Notes: generated from the sequence alone by a model not told the origin. A stretch of 50,540 nucleotides of DNA from Clostridia bacterium (GCA_017403185.1 JAFQON010000022.1:1-50540), one strand, 5' to 3'. Shown: positions 26,173 through 34,927, numbered from the stretch's first letter. Numbers and translations are program-made.

Positions 26173-27126
26173 TTAAACTACCTTTACCTTTCTGAGCACT
26201 GCTGCGGCTCTTGATGCTTTGATAGCTGTTGCCGCTACCATTTCAACCTCGCCCTTTTTAACTGCGCCGAGTGTTTTAAGCTCCGGGAGATATATGCTGG
26301 GTTCTTTTGAACCTGTAGGTGTTACACCATGAACGCCGTCAAGACCGATTCGAGCAAAATAAATGTCGGTTGTTCCGTCATCGGCAGATGTTTCGATAAT
26401 CGACTTTGAAGTGCCGGGTTTATCGCCGAGATCCATGATCGTTGCAGTTCCCCATTTAACAATCTCAGTGCCGAGTTCATTCTTGGTCTGAGTATACTGT
26501 GTTGAGAGGTCTGCAATTGACTGGAAGATTGCAAACATATCAGAGTTAACGCCCATGATAGTAGGCGCACCGTCCATGAGCTTCATTACCTGTCTGAGAT
26601 AATAAGTGAACGCCTTCCAGTTCTTTTCAACCATTTCAGCCGAGGAAAGATCGAGCACCGTATCAAGCGTTTTTTCGGTGCTTGAGCCTGTCAGACTCTT
26701 ATCAAGACCTTCAAAAGCTGTTTCATCAACAGCACTGTCTCCGTTTATAAACCAGTCGGCAAACAAGGCTCTTGTGGCCTTGATTTTCTGCTCAAGCTGG
26801 AAATTAACATGGTTTACAACCTCAGTCTCGGAGTTCTGAAGTACTCTGTCAATTTCAAAAGAACCACCGAACACTTTAAGGTCTACGGTAATTCTGTCGG
26901 TTTTTGCTTCCTGAGGAACATATTCCGAGTTAATCGCACGGCCTGCAGCTGTAGGAAGCGTTGTTACACGGTTATAAACATAGCTCAATGAGCCGCCGCC
27001 CTGAGGCTTAACCGTATCGTCAAATACCATTACATCAAGCAACGGTGATTTTCTGAATTCATCAATTACATATTTTGTGAGTTTGCTGTCTGACAGTTTT
27101 TTTGCATCTGCAAGTGTAAATGCCAT
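26173..27126 (-). CDS. Major capsid protein
   Basis: A 317-residue HK97-fold-type capsid subunit. It begins MAFTLADAKKLSDSKLTKYV and contains GGSLSYVYNRVTTLPTAAGR, the spine-like long helix region VNFQLEQKIKATRALFADWF and a C-terminal KAAVLRK-like end. Its place directly after the scaffold gene and before connector genes is as expected. There is no separate protease gene nearby. Confidence 0.85.
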   Translation of the reverse strand: MAFTLADAKKLSDSKLTKYVIDEFRKSPLLDVMVFDDTVKPQGGGSLSYVYNRVTTLPTAAGRAINSEYVPQEAKTDRITVDLKVFGGSFEIDRVLQNSETEVVNHVNFQLEQKIKATRALFADWFINGDSAVDETAFEGLDKSLTGSSTEKTLDTVLDLSSAEMVEKNWKAFTYYLRQVMKLMDGAPTIMGVNSDMFAIFQSIADLSTQYTQTKNELGTEIVKWGTATIMDLGDKPGTSKSIIETSADDGTTDIYFARIGLDGVHGVTPTGSKEPSIYLPELKTLGAVKKGEVEMVAATAIKASRAAAVLRKVKVV

Positions 27127-27134
27127 AAGTTAAA

Positions 27135-27728
27135 TCAATCCTTTCCAAATAATTTACGAGCTATTTCGTCATTAAGATTTTCTGTCGAATTAACAGTGTT
27201 TGATCCTGTGCCGCCTGCGTAGGGAGGCGGTGTGTCTGTTTTCTTAACGGCAGGGAATTCGGTCTCGGCAGCCTTTATCGCATCGTCAAGACCTTTCACT
27301 TCGCCGTTATCGTCAACTGTGACCTTTGAGAGGTCAATAACCTTTTCAAGCAGCTTATGGTCGTAACCGTCACGGCTACGGAGTTCAGCTGCTATAAGGC
27401 GGTTATTTGCCTTCTTCAGCGCATCCTGCTGAGCAGCCTCGTTTCTCTGATTGAGAGCATTAATGTGACCTTCAAGGTCATCACCGAGCTCTGCATCGGC
27501 ATCAATACCGAATACGGTTTTGAGTGCCGCTTCATATTTCTTGGCCGTAGTTCTGTGACCTGCCGATTCGTTACGAAGAGTGCGCACATAATCTTCACTG
27601 AACACCTTGCCGCCCGGTGCAGGTGCGGGTTCTGCCGCAGGAGCGGGATCGGGTTCGGCGGGTGCAGGGTCACCTTCAGCAAAAAGCTGAATATTGGGTT
27701 TAAGTGTGGGTATTTTTGAATTGAGCAT
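27135..27728 (-). CDS. Capsid scaffolding protein (Gp20-like)
   Basis: A 197-residue scaffold. It opens with the phrase PTLKPNIQLFAEGDPAPAEP, common at the N-terminus of Firmicutes phage scaffolds and capsids. A Pro/Ala-rich linker and a helical core (HINALNQRNEAAQQDALKKA) precede the C-terminal LNDEIARKLFGK, the capsid-contact end. It would guide procapsid assembly and be absent from mature heads. Confidence 0.8.
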   Translation of the reverse strand: MLNSKIPTLKPNIQLFAEGDPAPAEPDPAPAAEPAPAPGGKVFSEDYVRTLRNESAGHRTTAKKYEAALKTVFGIDADAELGDDLEGHINALNQRNEAAQQDALKKANNRLIAAELRSRDGYDHKLLEKVIDLSKVTVDDNGEVKGLDDAIKAAETEFPAVKKTDTPPPYAGGTGSNTVNSTENLNDEIARKLFGKD

Positions 27729-27774
27729 CTATCTCAACTCTCCTTTCCGAGGCTCTACCTCTTTTGATATGCAA

Positions 27775-27966
27775 AAAGCCACCCTCAAGGCGGCTGATTG
27801 GCTGAATGTATCGGTTATTAATGGGTATAAAAAATGCCGAAACCAATGCGCTAAACATCAATTTCGGCTATTTTTGGTTGTTATATTGTGAAAAAATCTC
27901 AAAATCGGGGTTATAAAACCATATTTGGGTATAAGAAAAGCACCTTGCATTTGACTGCAAAGTGCT
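27775..27966 (-). terminator. Three consecutive terminator-like hairpins
   Basis: The 251-bp gap between the toxin/immunity genes and the scaffold gene holds three leftward hairpins, each followed by T on the minus strand. H1 is 27777-27795 (AGCC-G-CC / GGGTGGCT with one G-U pair, then TTTTT). H2 is 27836-27868 (GCCGAAA / TTTCGGC, then ATTTTTTATACCC). H3 is 27939-27966 (AGCACTTTGCA / TGCAAGGTGCT with one mismatch, then TTTTCTTATACCC). H2 and H3 share the TATACCC tail. No promoter after them is obvious. Confidence 0.7.
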
Positions 27967-27979
27967 ATCTTAAACATTT

Positions 27980-28186
27980 TTATTCGTTGCACATATAAAT
28001 TTCATCATATACGCTTTGCACTTCATGACCGAAATCAGTCATATTGTCGTTTTTGTCAAGACCGTACATCGTGATGTAATCATCCAGTGCAAGCAAAGCT
28101 TCATCAAGGCTTTTACAATTAAAAAAATCAGGAAAATTCTTATTTAAAAAATTTTTTGAGCTTTCACTCATCTTACAAACAAACAT
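27980..28186 (-). CDS. Small acidic protein, candidate immunity protein for the MuF-like toxin
   Basis: A 68-residue acidic helical protein that starts MFVCKMSESSKNFLNKNFPD and contains LDEALLALDDYITMYGLD. Its first codon overlaps the last codon of the minor head/toxin gene. Small acidic proteins encoded directly after polymorphic toxins are usually cognate immunity proteins, and this order is unusual for phage head genes, where the scaffold gene should follow. I recognise no named immunity family, so the role is inference. Confidence 0.55.
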   Translation of the reverse strand: MFVCKMSESSKNFLNKNFPDFFNCKSLDEALLALDDYITMYGLDKNDNMTDFGHEVQSVYDEIYMCNE

Positions 28187-29853
28187 TATTTCCCCTTCTT
28201 TCTAGGATTAGTTTGAATCAATTTGCCAGTGTTGGGATTGATTGTGACAATACATCGTTCACCAATAAATCGAACGCTTATCTCTCCGGAAGGCCGCTTT
28301 TGGGGCGGGTCAACTTTTTCAGGATTAAACAAAGCATTTGAAATATCATCAATATCAACACCTGAACGGCGGATAATTTGTAAATCTTTTTTCTTTTTTT
28401 CAGGGTCTACCATTGTTCCGATTAATCGTTGCATAAAATGAGGCACTTGCCCTTGAATAACCGTGCCATTTGCCGCTGTTTTACCGTCGATTTCATTTTG
28501 GATTCTGTTATAAAGTTCCTCATAATTATCAAATCCCGATAAAGGAGATATCCAACCCGCTTCAACATCTTTTGCATATTGTTCAAGTAATTCGTACCGA
28601 GGAGGAGTAGTATACTTTATATCGTAATATTTGTCAAGTGTTTTTACTGAATTATTTAAACCAATTGATTTTGACCACTCATTATAATATTTATTCGCTG
28701 CGCCTGTAGCTTGCGCCGCTTGCCTTTTGCCGAAACCGCCTACCTGTGCACGCTCTCTCTGCGTTGGCAAGCCTACGGCGTTTGAATACCGCCCGTATTC
28801 TTCGTTTAAACGCCTCAATTTGATTTGAGAAGTTAATAAGCCATCTTTGTCACCTCTTTTTTCAGCGGATAATACACGGCGTTTCTGACAGCGTATTGCA
28901 CGCTCTATCTGCCGTTGTTTCTGTGTTGCTTCATAAACAGTATAATGCCTGCCGTTATAAGTAACGCCTTTCTTGTTATCTTCCTTGAATTTTTCAAGCT
29001 GTTCGGGTGTATATTGAGGTTCGTTTACTCCGATAATAACCGGAAATGCGGCGTGCCCGCAATGCAGGGTGCCGATTCGTCTTACAAGGCTGTTATTAAG
29101 CTCCTCATATTCCTTATCGGTGTACTGCTTGCCCTGAATGTCCTCATGGTCAGGGGCGGATGCGGCGTGAGCCGATATTTCCCAACCGTTTGCGCCGAAT
29201 GTATCGTGATTCTGCTGTGAAATCTGCTCCTGCATCAATCCCAAACCGCCCATGATATTGCGCCTTACGGCAGCTTCAAGCGAAGTGTGCACGCCCGATT
29301 CATAATTAATAGTGTGTATGCCTTTATCAGCAAGGTTTTTCGTTGCATTTCGGATTGCGGTATTATAATCCGTTGCACCCGTTATAACCTGATTAAAAGC
29401 ATAATCGCAGCTTGATATGTAAGCTTCGGTATACTCTTTGAAATTGCCGTACGGGTCACAAAATCCGAGAGTTTGTGTGATATTCTTGAAATCCTTATCA
29501 GCAAGCTTCACCGCCGCATCAATAATCTGCTGCAGGCTTGTGTTTTCGGCAAACGGTATCGCTTTTTTGCCGAAGCCCTTCATATCGAAGTTATAGCCTA
29601 CCTCTGCAGACTGCCTGAGCAGCTTTTTAAGCTCCTTTTTTGACACTTTGAGCCGTTTCTGCAGTTCCTTTTCAATGGTTTTGCGGTCAACTCCGAGAGC
29701 CTGAGCACGCCATATCTGATATGCGGCAGACGATGTAAACTGCCCCGCCTCGGCTATTCTTCGGGATATATCTCCGAGCAAAAAATCAACAACAGGCTGC
29801 ATCGCCTGCTGTGAAAGCTCAGAAAGAGCATTAATCTGACTTGGAGTGAGCAT
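28186..29853 (-). CDS. Phage minor head protein (MuF/minor capsid 2 type) with C-terminal nuclease-like toxin domain
   Basis: A 555-residue protein. Residues about 1-330 match the phage minor capsid (MuF-related) proteins packaged in the head: GDISRRIAEAGQFTSSAAYQ, GWEISAHAASAPDHEDIQGK and RIGTLHCGHAAFPVIIGVNE. After a helical linker, the C-terminal ~60 residues (VDIDDISNALFNP, RFIGERCIVTINPNTGKL) look like a small toxin domain of the barnase/EndoU/colicin-E5-like nuclease group found at the ends of MuF polymorphic toxins. The assignment of the last domain rests on the C-x-V-x-I-N-P-x-T-G pattern and position. It could be carried by the virion into recipient cells. Confidence 0.75.
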   Translation of the reverse strand: MLTPSQINALSELSQQAMQPVVDFLLGDISRRIAEAGQFTSSAAYQIWRAQALGVDRKTIEKELQKRLKVSKKELKKLLRQSAEVGYNFDMKGFGKKAIPFAENTSLQQIIDAAVKLADKDFKNITQTLGFCDPYGNFKEYTEAYISSCDYAFNQVITGATDYNTAIRNATKNLADKGIHTINYESGVHTSLEAAVRRNIMGGLGLMQEQISQQNHDTFGANGWEISAHAASAPDHEDIQGKQYTDKEYEELNNSLVRRIGTLHCGHAAFPVIIGVNEPQYTPEQLEKFKEDNKKGVTYNGRHYTVYEATQKQRQIERAIRCQKRRVLSAEKRGDKDGLLTSQIKLRRLNEEYGRYSNAVGLPTQRERAQVGGFGKRQAAQATGAANKYYNEWSKSIGLNNSVKTLDKYYDIKYTTPPRYELLEQYAKDVEAGWISPLSGFDNYEELYNRIQNEIDGKTAANGTVIQGQVPHFMQRLIGTMVDPEKKKKDLQIIRRSGVDIDDISNALFNPEKVDPPQKRPSGEISVRFIGERCIVTINPNTGKLIQTNPRKKGK

Positions 29854-31211
29854 TATTCTTCACCTGCAATAAGCTCTTCAATCTCAGGCATATATTCTCT
29901 GCGAATCTTTTCAAGGTCTGGTTTTGTTTTGCATGGCAGGTTGAAATACCAAGCAATTGCAATCTCGGGTTTAAGTAAGCCCGCCTGCACCATTTCTTTA
30001 TATTCCTGCCATGTTTTGTCACGGTTATAGAGAACGCCGTCGCCCCAATCAATTGAAATCTTCTTGGGGTCAATATCAACGGCACCCTTGACATTGTAAA
30101 GCTTGCCGAGCTCAGCACAGAGAACAGCAACCTCTTTGAGAGCGTTCTCCCATACTTCCTGAAAGTCAATTATGGTGAGGTTATAATCACCTTCGCTTGA
30201 TGTTACCTCTGTTGCAGTGCGTTCAGCTGCTTCAACCTCAGAAAGAATTCCACGCTTCAAGCCTATAAGGCTTTCGATGTTGCGGAGGTATTCATTCTTT
30301 CGGTTGAGATAACTCTGTTCACGAAGAGCGGGGCTGAAAACGGTTATACCCATATTATCAGCATCCTCTTCAAGGGCTACAAATACATCGTCATTGATAA
30401 CCTTTTCACCGCTTTTTGTCCTTTCAAACATATCTGCAGATGCGATAATTCTGCTTCTGCCGTTTTCGAATTCTCTGCCGAGCAGATATTCATTTTTATT
30501 GATATTGTGAATAAGCTCCCTTGCGGGCTCATATACGGGAACGCCGTCTGCCGAGCCGTCAACATCGTTAAGCAGGGGTGTTTTCATTTCAACAAGACCT
30601 ATACCGTTAATCGGAAGTTCAAAAGAAGGCTGAAGCATTTCATATTTCTTAACTGAATTCAATGGTGCAGGTACACCCAAATCCTTTGCGGAATCCGAAA
30701 CAAAAAGCTTGTTTTCGATAAGCAGTTTTTCGCCTGCTGTTCTGCGTTCAAGCAGAGTATAATACTTTCCGTTAATAACGGTCTGTTCCGATGTGCCGAT
30801 GCTTGTGAGCCTGCCCTCTGCATCCCTACCCAAAGGGATAAAACAATCCCTGCGCACGGGCAAAAAATAAAACCCGCTGCCATTAGGCACGGGCTTGAGC
30901 AATACGGAACCGCCGACAAGCATAAACTGCATTGCCTTCTTTTTGATTTCACCGAGCTTTGACAGCACGGCATTTGCGAAATCTCCGTCTGCGTTTACTT
31001 CATATTCTGAAAAAGTTGTTTTATAAAGTTTGCTGACTATAAGCGCAGGAATACGCTGACAGTGATCCTCTTTAGGCTTTTCAACACCGAAATACAGGTT
31101 GAAACAATCCTGCACGGCAGTTTTCATCTCAGATGATGTGATATCCTTCACATTAAAAGCCTGCTCAAATCCGCTGATTTTGTTATTAAATAACGCCGAT
31201 ATAACAGCCAT
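29853..31211 (-). CDS. Portal protein (SPP1 Gp6-like)
   Basis: A 452-residue portal subunit forming the dodecameric DNA gate of the capsid. Typical features are the wing/stem region with VGGSVLLKPVPNGSGFYFLP, IDFQEVWENALKEVAVLCAE and a C-terminal DPKKISIDWGDGVLYNRDKT. It is followed by the minor head gene with a 1-bp overlap and preceded by terminase. Length and order match the family. Confidence 0.85.
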   Translation of the reverse strand: MAVISALFNNKISGFEQAFNVKDITSSEMKTAVQDCFNLYFGVEKPKEDHCQRIPALIVSKLYKTTFSEYEVNADGDFANAVLSKLGEIKKKAMQFMLVGGSVLLKPVPNGSGFYFLPVRRDCFIPLGRDAEGRLTSIGTSEQTVINGKYYTLLERRTAGEKLLIENKLFVSDSAKDLGVPAPLNSVKKYEMLQPSFELPINGIGLVEMKTPLLNDVDGSADGVPVYEPARELIHNINKNEYLLGREFENGRSRIIASADMFERTKSGEKVINDDVFVALEEDADNMGITVFSPALREQSYLNRKNEYLRNIESLIGLKRGILSEVEAAERTATEVTSSEGDYNLTIIDFQEVWENALKEVAVLCAELGKLYNVKGAVDIDPKKISIDWGDGVLYNRDKTWQEYKEMVQAGLLKPEIAIAWYFNLPCKTKPDLEKIRREYMPEIEELIAGEE

Positions 31212-31412
31212 TTACTCACCTCTGTTCACTATCTGTATTTTCTTGACAGCTCTCAAACCTCTTTGCATGCCGCTGATATAGGATTCAAGCTCTTTTTTCT
31301 CAGCTTTAAGCTCCTGCACCTGCATACGAAGCTTGTTGTTTTCTTCAATAAGCTCCTCTTTGCAGTATGCAGGCAGATATTTATTAAAAAACCACTGTTT
31401 GATTTTACTCAT
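31212..31412 (-). CDS. Small coiled-coil phage protein
   Basis: A 66-residue protein (starts MSKIKQWFFNKYLPAYCKEE) with a coiled coil in its C-terminal half. The start overlaps the terminase stop (TAATG) and uses GAGAGG within the terminase end. Function is unknown; it lies between terminase and portal, so a packaging accessory role is possible. Confidence 0.6.
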   Translation of the reverse strand: MSKIKQWFFNKYLPAYCKEELIEENNKLRMQVQELKAEKKELESYISGMQRGLRAVKKIQIVNRGE

Positions 31413-32977
31413 TACTTTCCTCTCTTCTTCCATACAGGTGACATAGCATAGCGTGTCATATCTATAGCATGGTTATTGGCATCAGGATATCCGCTTATGA
31501 TATTACCTTCCTTATCCTTTTCGTACTCATATTCAAGAAATTCCTTGGCTGTTTCAGGGCAACGCTCAGGGTCAATCACAATCCTTCTGAGCGACTGCAG
31601 CCATTTCATAGAATAATCAACGCTGCCCGGGCCTTTTTCCGCACCCCGTGCCATAAGACCGTAAGACTTATAATCGCTTATACTCTTTTCTTCTGCACTG
31701 TCGCAAGTTATTCTCTCGTTCAAGGGTACACCTTTTTGATTAATAAGAATATCTGCTGTTTCACGGTTGCTCTTTTTATTACAACGATATTCATCAAAAA
31801 TATAAAGAGTAAGCCGTGCGGCATCGTAGTGCATTGCACCGTAATGAAACGGATCTGGAAACCATCCCCAGTCCACGCCTCTGTAAACACGGTCAAAGTT
31901 TGCAATCTGTTTATCTGTTATAGTTTCACAAACAACATTATCAAACACAGCTCCGCCCGTACCGTTGGCGATGCCTTCATATTCGTGCTCATAAGCCTGC
32001 GGATTGACGGCTTTGAGGAATTCGGCCTCATCAAGGAATACCTTTCCGAGCCATTCGGGCGGAACACCTTTATAAGTGGAGTGATGAACAAGTCGGCTGT
32101 CCTTCGGTACTTTGATATACTGATTAGCCCAGTTGTTTGCCGTTTTCGGCGGGTTAAATGATTTGAAGATATAAACCTTATCGCCGCCTCTTGCAGCAGA
32201 CTGCTCAATATTTCGCACACTTTCGGGACCAAGGAATTGGTCAAGCTCTTCAAACCATATGATTCCGATATATCCGAACGGCGGTTTAACCGATTTCAGC
32301 TTTTTCGGATCATCAGCTCCACGGAAATATATTTTCTGCCCGGTGGGTTTGTATGTAATTTCAAGCGACGACACTTTGAACTCAAATTCATCATCAAGAC
32401 CAAGTGTTTCTATCGCCCACTGCATCTGATTATAAACAGAATCCCTCAGTGTTTTGCCGACCTGACGAAGGACAAGCATGTGCATCTGAGGGTTATTTTT
32501 TAATATTTCAATTGCCTCAATCGAAATGAATGAGGATTTTGTTGAACCTCTGCCGCCCGGCAGAACATACTCAGTGTGATTATAATTAAGAATATCACGG
32601 CGCACGCTTGCGAAGCTGTCTGCAATAACAAGCGGGTCGATACGATATATTTCATTTTCCTTAATCGGAATTTCCTTAATGTGCTCTTCAAGCATACCGA
32701 GAGCTCTGAGAGCTCCGTAAGCATCTTTCAACTCTCTGCATTCACGGTATGTATCCACAATCTCGGTTACAATCATATCGGAGCTGAGGGCAAGGCTCTT
32801 TCTTTTTTCTTCCTGTAATTCACGCACACGGGCGAGGATGTCAGGTTTTGTAAGGTTTTCACATCCCATACTTCTTGCCGTTTTATCGGAATAACCTGCT
32901 CTTATTGCTGCTTGTGTAGCATTATAATCTTGAATATACTCCCGGCAGAATTGCTCTTGCCTTGCGTTAAGTGCCAA
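31412..32977 (-). CDS. Terminase: small-subunit DNA-binding domain fused to large subunit
   Basis: A 521-residue DNA packaging motor. Residues about 1-95 are a TerS-like (terminase_2) helix-turn-helix region (LNARQEQFCREYIQDYNATQ, AAIRAGYSDKTARSMGCENL). The TerL part follows with a Walker A-like loop PGGRGSTKSS (140-149), Walker B IIWFEE (239-244) and the RNase-H-like nuclease acids (GVDWGWFPD, TCDSAEEKS, DANNHAID). TerS and TerL are usually two genes; no separate TerS is found here, so the fusion appears to serve both roles. The ATPase would fill the procapsid through the adjacent portal. Confidence 0.88.
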   Translation of the reverse strand: MALNARQEQFCREYIQDYNATQAAIRAGYSDKTARSMGCENLTKPDILARVRELQEEKRKSLALSSDMIVTEIVDTYRECRELKDAYGALRALGMLEEHIKEIPIKENEIYRIDPLVIADSFASVRRDILNYNHTEYVLPGGRGSTKSSFISIEAIEILKNNPQMHMLVLRQVGKTLRDSVYNQMQWAIETLGLDDEFEFKVSSLEITYKPTGQKIYFRGADDPKKLKSVKPPFGYIGIIWFEELDQFLGPESVRNIEQSAARGGDKVYIFKSFNPPKTANNWANQYIKVPKDSRLVHHSTYKGVPPEWLGKVFLDEAEFLKAVNPQAYEHEYEGIANGTGGAVFDNVVCETITDKQIANFDRVYRGVDWGWFPDPFHYGAMHYDAARLTLYIFDEYRCNKKSNRETADILINQKGVPLNERITCDSAEEKSISDYKSYGLMARGAEKGPGSVDYSMKWLQSLRRIVIDPERCPETAKEFLEYEYEKDKEGNIISGYPDANNHAIDMTRYAMSPVWKKRGK

Positions 32978-33056
32978 CCGTCACCACCTCTCTTTATTTG
33001 CTGATTATCCCGCCCCTAACCCTGCCCACTCGCTATGGCAGGCTCAACTGGATAGA

Positions 33057-33512
33057 TTACATATATTTACCGCCGCGTTTTTTTGCTTTAGCGTTGCCAG
33101 TTTGAGCTTCACGCTTGTATTTTTCATATTCGCTTCGTGAATCAGTCATTTTTTTAATTGCTTTTTCTCTAAGTGCGATTTTTTCTTTTATTGCGGCTTT
33201 AGTTCCTGACACAGTATCTTTAGACATTGTTCCTTTGCCGTAAAAAGAATTAACATAAGCCGCTGTAACATCTACCTCTTTGATTGATTCTTTTAAGGAT
33301 TTAACTTCTGCTTGAGTATCTGCAATCAAACTCCGCCCTGTAACTGATTGATAAGCGTGCATTTCCCAACCGATTGTACTTGCCGAAGCCGTCAATGCAA
33401 ATGCGGCCGTAAATTCTCGTGCGTTACCCATTTCATCAGCATAAGCATTTTTGTAGTCAGCAGAATTTGGGTTGATTCCACTTAATCCACTTGAGCCACC
33501 TCTACCACCCAT
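33057..33512 (-). CDS. Hypothetical phage protein starting MGGRGGSSG
   Basis: A 151-residue protein with a Gly/Ser-rich start (MGGRGGSSGLSG) and a helical, lysine-rich end (AKAKKRGGKYM). The start overlaps the stop of the DUF4417 gene (TAATG), with GGAGGAATAAATA upstream. Proteins starting MGGRG occur near terminase or MuF genes in Firmicutes phages, but I know no function. Confidence 0.55.
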   Translation of the reverse strand: MGGRGGSSGLSGINPNSADYKNAYADEMGNAREFTAAFALTASASTIGWEMHAYQSVTGRSLIADTQAEVKSLKESIKEVDVTAAYVNSFYGKGTMSKDTVSGTKAAIKEKIALREKAIKKMTDSRSEYEKYKREAQTGNAKAKKRGGKYM

Positions 33513-34132
33513 TATTTATTCCTCCTGAATTTATCTTGATATGCTCCAACCCTAACAATGTCGCCTTCGCATTCTTCGGGTACTGAACCAAAAAATATAA
33601 TCTTTTTCGGGGTAAGTCGTTTTAGCATTTCCGTGTAACCTTTTATAAACAGCTCTTTTGTTTCGAGCGTTTTTTGTGTGCTTACAGAGGAAACTGCGAC
33701 AACTCCGCCAACAGGCTCGCCGTCAAAGCACCATTTAAAACTATCCTCGTCACTCCAGCTAATAGAGGGAATAACTTTTATCCCATGTTCTTGCCAATAA
33801 GCAGCAAGCCAATGTTTTCGATAGTGATTGTAAATTTGAATAATTTTCGGAAAATCCGTGTAAGTTGAAAAATCGGGAGATAAAACACAGTCAAATCGCT
33901 TGAGGATATCAATATAAGCATCCGGATTAGTCCAAAACCTTTCGAACTGATAATCATCAACAAAGAAGTGTAAGCCCTTATGTTCTGGAGATTTCTCTGT
34001 TTTTGCGTAATTAACACCAACAAAGCAATCGATATCGCAAGTTTCAGGTTGGATTTTGGGTATTGAATAACTGCCTACACCTTCAAATATTCTTTTGTTA
34101 AGATTTTCATACATTCTTGACTGTCGATACAT
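33512..34132 (-). CDS. DUF4417 family phage protein
   Basis: A 206-residue protein. The start is ATG 34132, with GAGGTG 9 nt upstream; an upstream in-frame extension would run into the tRNA. Sequence landmarks are CDIDCFVGVNYAKTEKSPEH, HFFVDDYQFERFWTNPDAYI and VLSPDFSTYTDFPKIIQIYN, with a C-terminal KKIIFFGSVPEECEGDIVRV, all typical of DUF4417. The biochemical role is unknown; the family is common near phage terminase genes. Confidence 0.7.
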   Translation of the reverse strand: MYRQSRMYENLNKRIFEGVGSYSIPKIQPETCDIDCFVGVNYAKTEKSPEHKGLHFFVDDYQFERFWTNPDAYIDILKRFDCVLSPDFSTYTDFPKIIQIYNHYRKHWLAAYWQEHGIKVIPSISWSDEDSFKWCFDGEPVGGVVAVSSVSTQKTLETKELFIKGYTEMLKRLTPKKIIFFGSVPEECEGDIVRVGAYQDKFRRNK

Positions 34133-34153
34133 TTTATTAACACCTCGTAAAAT

Positions 34154-34228
34154 TGGCAAAGGCGGCAGGATTTGAACCTGCGAATACGGGAGTCAAAGTC
34201 CCGTGCCTTACCGCTTGGCTACGCCTTC
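34154..34228 (-). tRNA. tRNA-Gln (anticodon TTG), prophage-encoded
   Basis: A complete cloverleaf reads on the minus strand: acceptor GAAGGCG with CGCCTTT (first pair G-U), D arm GCCAAGCGGTAAGGC, anticodon stem CGGGA/TCCCG with loop CTTTGAC (anticodon TTG), T arm GCAGG-TTCAAAT-CCTGC. The 3' CCA is encoded (34154-34156). It lies between a terminator and the DUF4417 gene, well inside the prophage and away from both att sites. Confidence 0.93.
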
Positions 34229-34229
34229 A

Positions 34230-34283
34230 TATAAAAACAGCAAAGCCCCCGAAGTGCGGAAAACTTCAAGGGCTTTGTGCTGT
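34230..34283 (-). terminator. Terminator after the late-regulator gene
   Basis: A long stem (ACAGC-AAAGCCC with GGGCTTT-GT-GCTGT, plus inner GAAGT/ACTTC, 34237-34283) has TTTTT on its minus-strand 3' side. It separates the early genes from the tRNA and late genes, so it is a candidate site for antitermination or late-promoter control. Confidence 0.75.
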
Positions 34284-34387
34284 ATATCCTAAAGGAGGAG
34301 ATTGAAAGAAGGGGTTTTACAATTTGTCTACACTATCATTTTAGCACGGAGTTATTGCATTGTAAATTGCACGTTTGTCGCATCATA

Positions 34388-34927
34388 TCAGGTCAGTCCG
34401 TCAATGCCGAATATCAGGTTCGAAAGCACCTGAATTGCTTTTTTGATATCTCTGTATACTGTGCTGCGGTCAATTGTTTCCTCTTCTGCAATCTCATCAA
34501 CGGATTTCGGTTCATCATCAATATAGAGAGCCTTTAAGATTCTGTAACGGCGTTTGTTTTCAGGTACACCGCTCTTTTCGCAGATAATCTCATAAACCTC
34601 AAGCATTGAATTTATGTGATTGACCATAATTGCCGTGCGTGCTGCCGAATTTCTGATTGATTTAACCGTTGTTTCAGCCTTTGAAAAATCACTGTCCGAC
34701 ATCATTGCAAGAATATCAAAAACGCTGTCCTCGCATTCTGCGGCAGAATATACGGATTTCTCAGCGTGTGCCTTGAACATTCTGTAATTGCAAATAAGCA
34801 GTTTTGTATTGTGCAGGCGTTTATCCTTGCCCTCGGAAACAAACTTCCTTTTGAGAGTTTCAAAACGCTTGTCAGCAGCCTTAACACCCTCTGCAACAGC
34901 AAGCTCAATGATTTCTTTTTCGTTCAT
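34388..34927 (-). CDS. ArpU/sigma-like phage transcriptional regulator
   Basis: A 179-residue protein. The C-terminal part (RILKALYIDDEPKSVDEIAE, EETIDRSTVYRDIKKAIQVL) is a sigma-70 region-4-like helix-turn-helix, as in ArpU/RinA-type late regulators placed just before the packaging genes in Gram-positive phages. The N-terminal ~110 residues are helical. It probably turns on the late operon beginning after 34.2 kb. It is the last early gene. Confidence 0.7.
   Translation of the reverse strand: MNEKEIIELAVAEGVKAADKRFETLKRKFVSEGKDKRLHNTKLLICNYRMFKAHAEKSVYSAAECEDSVFDILAMMSDSDFSKAETTVKSIRNSAARTAIMVNHINSMLEVYEIICEKSGVPENKRRYRILKALYIDDEPKSVDEIAEEETIDRSTVYRDIKKAIQVLSNLIFGIDGLT

Noticed and set aside
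33512-34159. Upstream start of the DUF4417 gene at 34159.
   Set aside because: It would run into the 3' end of the tRNA; a good ribosome binding site supports 34132.
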